From positions 73,593,807 through 73,657,806 of the forward strand of contig NC_088204.1 of the NCBI RefSeq assembly GCF_037126465.1: a stretch of DNA of 64,000 nucleotides, written 5' to 3'. The DNA is from Ornithodoros turicata (lineage: Eukaryota > Arthropoda > Arachnida > Ixodida > Argasidae). A program made the translations under genes and the position numbers. Numbering within the stretch: the first letter of the stretch is position 1; every line of letters begins with the position of its first letter. Positions 58,309-64,000 of the stretch are shown piece after piece. The notes beneath the pieces were generated by a model, which saw only the letters and a list, made by a program, of their open reading frames with translations, had not been told where the DNA came from and searched no databases.

Positions 58309-59489
58309 TTTGGTTTATCAGATACAGTAAACGAAGACTTGTCTACAGACACTGTTCAAGGTTAGACCGTGAGATTGTAGAGGCCTCCTCATTGAACTCC
58401 CCGAGCGAAGTCAACCAAAAATCGGTCAACCTCTCCCCGCTTGACCTTGCTTTGTAGGTGGATTATGAAAATAAACTTCAGGTGCCAGTTGAACGCTGTT
58501 CTGTCCGTGTCTGTGTTTTGTATGCTGTTCGTTATCGTGGTGACTGTTTCTTGTTGTGTTGTTGGTGGCAATACGTATAAACACAGTGCGGCACTAAGCG
58601 CTGCTTCACTTCACGCCTCGAAATGATCGCTGCATGGCTATGACCACTAATTCCGTCCGCTATGTCATTATATCAATATACGCTATATCACTAATTCGCT
58701 ATGATCACTAGTGGCCGTCACTTTGACCAGCAACTTTGTTAGCCATTCAGTTAATTCCTTATTCGGTTGGAGGAGTGTTCTTGCCCATACGTTGCCAGAT
58801 ACAATCCAGTGAAATCTATCGCAATATGCCGTCGCCGGCACATCGTGGCATCAGGAGTTGAACATTCATTGCCTGAGTTACACACCAACATAGCCAAGCA
58901 GTGTCATAAGACAACCACAATTTATGGTCAACTTACCAACCACCGAGCTAAACGAGAATTGGCCGATGCAGACTACAAATGTGGACGACGCAGACACGCA
59001 AGTTCGAGTTCATCCGTGCTCGGCGCCATTTGTTTTGTTACCATATAGTGCATCAGTTTTATCCACCATATAGTGACCGGCAACGCCGGTTAAGTTTGCG
59101 TCCGACGACATTTCAGCGTGCACTGAAACAACACGTGACTAGCGTAAATTTTAGCTGACTATAAAATGCACATGTTGCGCGCGGAAAACTGCCAACGGCA
59201 AACTGTGACTAACCCACCCATAATATTGCAAGCACACAACCAACCAACATGCCGCCCTGCTAAGCCAAATGGCTTCTAAATGTGTCTTTCGTTCGCTAAG
59301 GCGACTTGAACACATATAGAAAATTCCTGAATTTGAGTAGTTAAATAGTGATGTTATGTTCTTAATCGCGGCATAACATCTTACGAAGCAGCATTTCCCC
59401 TTTTCCTTGTTTCCAGAACATGAATTTCGAGAACGGGGGTTTCACGACCATGAATATCGAGGTCCTCCCTTATTCATCCCTTGACAAAG
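58309..59489. other. No gene recognised
   Basis: Sequence after the fold-back's right target duplication. A 61-codon frame at 58441-58626 has a hydrophobic run but no family match. It may be a further insertion between the two halves of the split MITE. Confidence 0.4.
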
Positions 59490-59800
59490 AGAAAGCAGGG
59501 TGAAAGAAAACGGAAAGAAAGAAAAGAAAACCAGTCAGCACTGACCCGGATAGAAGCGCGGTCGCCGCTTTCGCACCACTTTTATTACGTCACCAATGAC
59601 GTTTTTTTCTTTCTCCTCCTCGTTTGACCCGGAGGAGCGAGTCGAGTGGGAACACGCGCGGCGATGTTCAACTGTCTTTTTTTCTACGAAAAACATCGCG
59701 CACAGAGAAAATTTTCGTGTTAATCATCAAGTTAAGTTACCTGCTTCCACAACGCGTTCGGAACGGAAAATTTTTGAGATGGCTTTCAGAGCTCCTTTAA
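59490..59800 (+). repeat. MITE-like element, same family, right half
   Basis: Contains the GAAGCGCGGTCGCC, TTACGTCACCAATGACG and CGCGCGGCGATGTTC segments and ends GGCTTTCAGAGCTCCTTTAA, matching the right end of the copies at 48.6 and 50.4 kb. No left half is attached; it may be the remainder of the copy broken at 54508. Confidence 0.5.
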
Positions 59801-60024
59801 CAGCCAAGAAAGCAGAATCAGTGTGATGGATTACATTATCTGACGGAGGGGGGGGGGGGAATGACGACTCTGTGCGCAGCCATCCTATCTGCGGCGCAGT
59901 AATATATTGAGAGCTGACGGGCTAGGTTTATTGTCCTTCTTAAGTTGAACACGACTATAGTTCTGTTCAATTGAGAGCCGTGAAATCGAGGCGCTCGCAC
60001 CGTGTTGCGTGGTACTCTTTCGGA

Positions 60025-60289
60025 CCAGCTTCCGCGGCATAGTGGTTAGAATGACCGCTTTCCACGCGCGGAGACTGGGTGGCGACACGGGTTCAAATAT
60101 CCGCACCGGGGATGTACAGTCTGGGGTTTTCGCTGGATTTTCCGAGAGACTTTCCACGAGAATTTCGGCACAGCTCCCCGTGATGTCAACCCAGGGGCGC
60201 ATATACTAACCCCTCCACTCCTTCCTGCTGTCTTCTCTCCATCTGTGCACGTCTGTACGCCGCTCATAGCCACAGTTGCTTCGAGGCGC
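60025..60289 (+). mobile_element. tRNA-derived SINE, complete copy
   Basis: The tRNA-like head CGCGGCATAGTGGTTAGAAT (from about 60033) has a B-box-like GGGTTCAAATA. The body includes CGGCACAGCTCCCCGTGATG, and the end GCCACAGTTGCTTCGAGGCG is shared by all members of this family in the window. Partial relatives lie at about 11521, 20786, 23047, 27590, 33600 and 39066. Expected to be a pol III transcript mobilised in trans. Confidence 0.7.
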
Positions 60290-60938
60290 GGCTCCACGCG
60301 AGGCGCCGCTATAGGAAACAAACATGACGTCACGTGACGTCTTTCAGCGCTTTGAGTCATGTGACTCGGGAAAACAAGGGGATGCGTCACAGACGTCATA
60401 CTGCGGGCCGAATGAGGCAACAGTGTGTGTTTTTACGATTTCCCCTCGTATAATTGTACGCATACCGCAACAACATCACGGCATGCCCTCCTGCTGTGAC
60501 TCCGGTGCAGCAATACGTTTTCCCCAGTCACGTGACCAAACGTGACGTCATTGCGCAAGCATCGTTGCGACGGGCGTTTCTCGGCATGGATTAACACTTT
60601 CCACTTCACATGTCGGCCCTAAGACGAAGAACTAAAAAAGTTTGCCAATTCAGCCAGCACGAAAAAATATAGGCGGTTAGAAGACGGGACTCCTCACAAT
60701 ATTCTGGGCTTCAGCTTTCATTCGTTTATGACGCACCGGTGCACGTTAGCTTGGACAGATGAACACCCTCTATAAATACCCTCTGTGAACATTACGGGCT
60801 TCCAAGAGTTTCTTAAAGAACCCGGAAAACTTCGCAGTTTCGGAGTCTCCGGTAGGATGCGACGTCACCGAGAGCCTCGTGCCTCTGTCTCCTAGCAACA
60901 ACAGCGGGCGTATGCGCTCCCCCCCCCCCCCCCGCGGC

Positions 60939-60963
60939 CACACACACACACACACACACACAC
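60939..60963. repeat. (CA)n microsatellite
   Basis: About twelve CA units directly after a run of C at 60919-60934. Confidence 0.9.
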
Positions 60964-61204
60964 GTTGGAAGATCGTCGGCAGCTGTGGTAGGAGAAGGAA
61001 ATCACGCTTCGAGGATCAACGTTGCCAGCTGCGTGGCAAATAGACGAGTTCAGAAAATCGCAGTGCTCTTTGCTCACGCATTGCATCCTGGGCGCTTGCT
61101 GAGCGGGGGAAAGAATGATAATCCTTCACGTTTCGCTTTCGCTGACCTTGACACGTCGTGGACAATGGACCGGTAGGGGAGAAATCGAAACAGAGCGGAG
61201 GCCA

Positions 61205-61860
61205 CCCGTTTATTTATTTATTTATTTATTTACATACGTTGAGGACCCCCAAGGGGGTATTACACAACGGAGGGGCAAGGAAAAAGACAAGGAAACAAAG
61301 CATGTAAAAAGAAAACAACAAAAACAAACAGACAAATAGCAAAAATATTGCAACAGATGTACAACCAATATAAAACAATAGATTTGCAGTGCTCACTAGA
61401 AATGACATTGGATTAATGCAAAAGGAAAAGACGGTCGAGGTGAGAAAATAAAAGAAAAGAGGTGGCGGAAAGTGACGCTGGAGCGATCATGAGATGTAGG
61501 CTATGTTTTGTAGTGTTGGGTGATGGCAGCCTTAAAGTGGGCGGGGTCTTTCATAAAAACGATCGACTCTGGCAGGTGATTCCAGTCCCGAATTGTTTTA
61601 GGAATGAAGGAGTACATGAAAGAATTAGTATGACATTGTGGGGTTCTAATCTTGTGAGCGTGGTCGTGACGTGAAGAGATGTATTCCGCAGGGGGGAGAA
61701 GACGATCACGAGTGTTTCTGTTATAGAATAGCTTATGGAAAAGACACAGACGGGAGACCTTTCGTCTGAATGTGAGATGGTCCATGCCAAGGTCTTCTTT
61801 TAGTCCCGAGACGCTACAATCCGAGTAGTATATATAGGTTGAGAGACTCAAACAATGAGA
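61205..61860 (-). pseudogene. CR1/L2-like retrotransposon 3' end with (AAATA/AAAT)n tail
   Basis: Minus-strand frame to 61501 keeps GLKEDLGMDHLTFRRKVSRL and, near its end, SFIPKTIRDWNHLPES, the typical C-terminus of CR1/L2/Jockey polyproteins, ending in a stop at about 61501. A 270-bp 3' UTR follows and ends GTCCTCAACGTATGT(AAAT)n at 61208-61234. Strongly 5'-truncated. Confidence 0.7.
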
Positions 61861-62049
61861 AACTCAGACATTGCCACCAGGGCAGCGCTACCGTCGCGCC
61901 GACTTTTTTCGCGTATTTTTCCTCGCGCGCGGCAGGCGGCGCTCGGGTGGAGGCTCTTACCGGTGGGCGGAGCGTGGCCGGAAGGTTGCGTGCGCGCTTA
62001 CCCGCTCACATTTTTCAGCCTGGGCCGACTTCTTTCATCATTTCTCAAT

Positions 62050-64000
62050 CCGTGTCGAATTCAATCGCAATTTTTCCCCCGCTACAACAGGTGTGCATAC
62101 AACAGTGAAAATATATTTATTAAAGTCATTAGTGTCAGGAATTATGATATGACTCTGTGTGAAGGAGAAAAACCCAGCCGAAAAACCTGAAGCAGAAGAA
62201 ACACAATACATGTAACAAAGATTATACTTATTACAGGTATGATGCAATAGCATTGAAGGGGTATCACACATCATACACAATATTTTTTATTAGTGGTAAT
62301 CACGCGTTTTCAATTAAGCAGAAGGGATAGCACATTTAATCAAAGAAGATATTTTTAATCCATATGATTACAATCAAAATTACAAGTTTTATTATAAAAA
62401 GTCTCACATTTTTTCAGCCTGGGCAGACTTCTTTCGTCATTTTTCCGCCTGGGGCGACTTCATTCATATTTTTACTAGATACAATAGGTGCGCAGTAGGC
62501 GGTTTAGATGCATGGGGCGACTTCATTTATATTCTTACCCGATACAATAGGTGCGCAGTAGGCGGTTTAGATGCATGGGGCGACTTCATTCGTATTTTTA
62601 CCCGATACAATAGGTGCGCAGTAGGCTGTTTACATGCATGTATAGACATACAAAGAGGAGTCATACACAAAAAGTTAAAATATATTTATTAAAGCCATTA
62701 GTGCTGGGAATTGTAATGCCAATTGTGATGCCAATCAGGTGAAAGAGAAAAACCGAGCCGAAAACCTTCACGACCTGAGACAGAAGAAACAATATACATA
62801 TTTTATTCACTATACCTAGCCATCTGATTCTGAAAGAAAACATAAAATCAACATTCATCACGTTGCTTACTAGTTTAATATTCCAACATGACACCAATAA
62901 TCAGTTTCTTATGAAGTGAATAGCGCAGACATAAGCAAATAATTAGAATCAACACGATCAACACATAGCATTAATACAGAACCAATCCTCCAACATGTAG
63001 GGAAATAATAGCTACACAATACAATATCAAAACGAGAAACAGTCACCACATTTAATCAAAGAAGATATTCTTAATCAATACGATTACAATAAAAATTACA
63101 AGTTTTATTATAAAAATTCTGAGACGCGAGAACCTGATAGATGTAAGTAATTTCGAGCGCAATAGGGAAGATTATTCCAACATTACACAATTAATCAGTT
63201 TCTTATGAAGTGAATAGTGCAGACATAAGGAAATAATTCGAATCAACACGATGAACACATAGCATTAATATAGAACCAATCCTCCAAATGTAGGGAAGTA
63301 ATAGCTACACAATGCCATATCAAAACGAGAAACGGTCACCACATTTAATCAAAGAATATATTTTGATCAATATGATTACAATCTAAATTAAAAGTTTTAT
63401 TATAAAAAGTCTAACATGACAACCATAGTGGAGCTTTAATTACAAGTGCCGATAGATGTATGTGAACAGCAGAGAACCTGGAAGACCATGGGACACGAAC
63501 ACAAGAGGAAATAAAATCTATAACAATACATTGGTTAATCAAAACAACAGAGGAGAATAATCTATCACTTTAACTGTCATAAAATCATCCTCGTGACTTC
63601 CCAATACAATTTTCATTCTAAGAGACACTACAAGCTTTACTTTGTTTTATGAATCCGACACAGAAAATATGTTAAAAAATTAACTTCAACACATAGCACG
63701 CTCCTAGCCAACAATCAGCTCTAATAATATCTGCCCTGATGTGTTGAAGAAAGAAGGCGTACACCTGACAGTTATGAACATTTTCGAGCGCAATAGGGAA
63801 GATTATTCCAACATTAAGCAATTAATCATTTTCTTATTAAGTAAACAGCATAGACATACGGAAATAATGAGAAACACGATCAACAGCTAATAGAGAACCA
63901 AAACCTATCACATAAACAACAGACAGATGCAGGCAAATAAATGAAAAAAGAATCTATCAAAACGATAAACATGCACGGACGAATAGCAGAGAAACACTTT
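62050..64000 (+). repeat. AT-rich repeat block reaching the window end
   Basis: Segments recur within the block: AGTTTTATTATAAAAA at 62384, 63103 and 63390; AATCAGTTTCTTATGAAGTG at 62899 and 63193 (294 bp apart); TTTCGAGCGCAATAGGGAAG at 63149 and 63781. Base composition is clearly more AT-rich than elsewhere. No coding frame recognised. It may continue beyond the window. Confidence 0.6.
62450..62640 (+). repeat. 63-bp tandem repeat, three copies
   Basis: Units begin at 62451, 62514 and 62577 with GGGGCGACTTCATT and contain GATACAATAGGTGCGCAGTA. A more diverged relative (TGGGCCGACTTCTTTCATC) lies at about 62021. Confidence 0.8.

Overview
The window looks like repeat-dense, gene-poor nuclear DNA from an arthropod, most likely a chelicerate of the tick type. 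Reasons: the one clear gene is an arthropod-style allatostatin-A/galanin-like receptor with an upstream splice acceptor. The rest is packed with tRNA-derived SINEs, 3' ends of non-LTR retrotransposons with an RNase H/zinc-knuckle tail, TA-flanked short inverted-repeat elements and hammerhead-bearing Penelope-type sequences, a mix I associate with tick genomes. The species assignment is inference. There are no bacterial operons, CRISPR arrays or rRNA genes.

Layout. 1-5.8 kb: inverted-repeat elements and truncated retroelement ends in otherwise unremarkable DNA. 5.8-9.0 kb: the most unusual part. Six complete and one partial copy of a 235-bp tandem unit, each carrying a near-canonical type I hammerhead ribozyme, sit between (TA)n tracts and beside at least four Penelope-like fragments that carry related hammerhead motifs, two of them arranged as fold-backs. 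9-36 kb: mosaic of MITE-like elements, SINEs, retroelement tails, one THAP-like broken exon (16.9 kb), a TCACTCACGC minisatellite (28.3-29.4 kb) and several near-perfect snap-back hairpins. 36.4-37.7 kb: the receptor exon, apparently intact. 38-54 kb: more TIR elements and long stretches with nothing recognisable. 54.5-58.3 kb: a 3.8-kb fold-back element with 1.59-kb, nearly identical arms, a 206-bp tandem repeat in its centre and an 8-bp target duplication; it has split an older repeat. 58.3-62 kb: SINE and CR1/L2-like retroelement tail. 62-64 kb: AT-rich DNA built from 63-bp tandem and longer dispersed repeats.

How the parts relate. The receptor is a single host gene exon embedded in mobile DNA. 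The mobile layer is nested: a SINE lies in a retroelement tail with a 10-bp duplication, a TIR element lies within a TIR element, and the fold-back lies within a MITE-like repeat. The best candidate for a special system is the 235-bp hammerhead array, which has the architecture of an animal retrozyme (ribozyme-body-ribozyme) and should yield 235-nt RNAs if transcribed and active.
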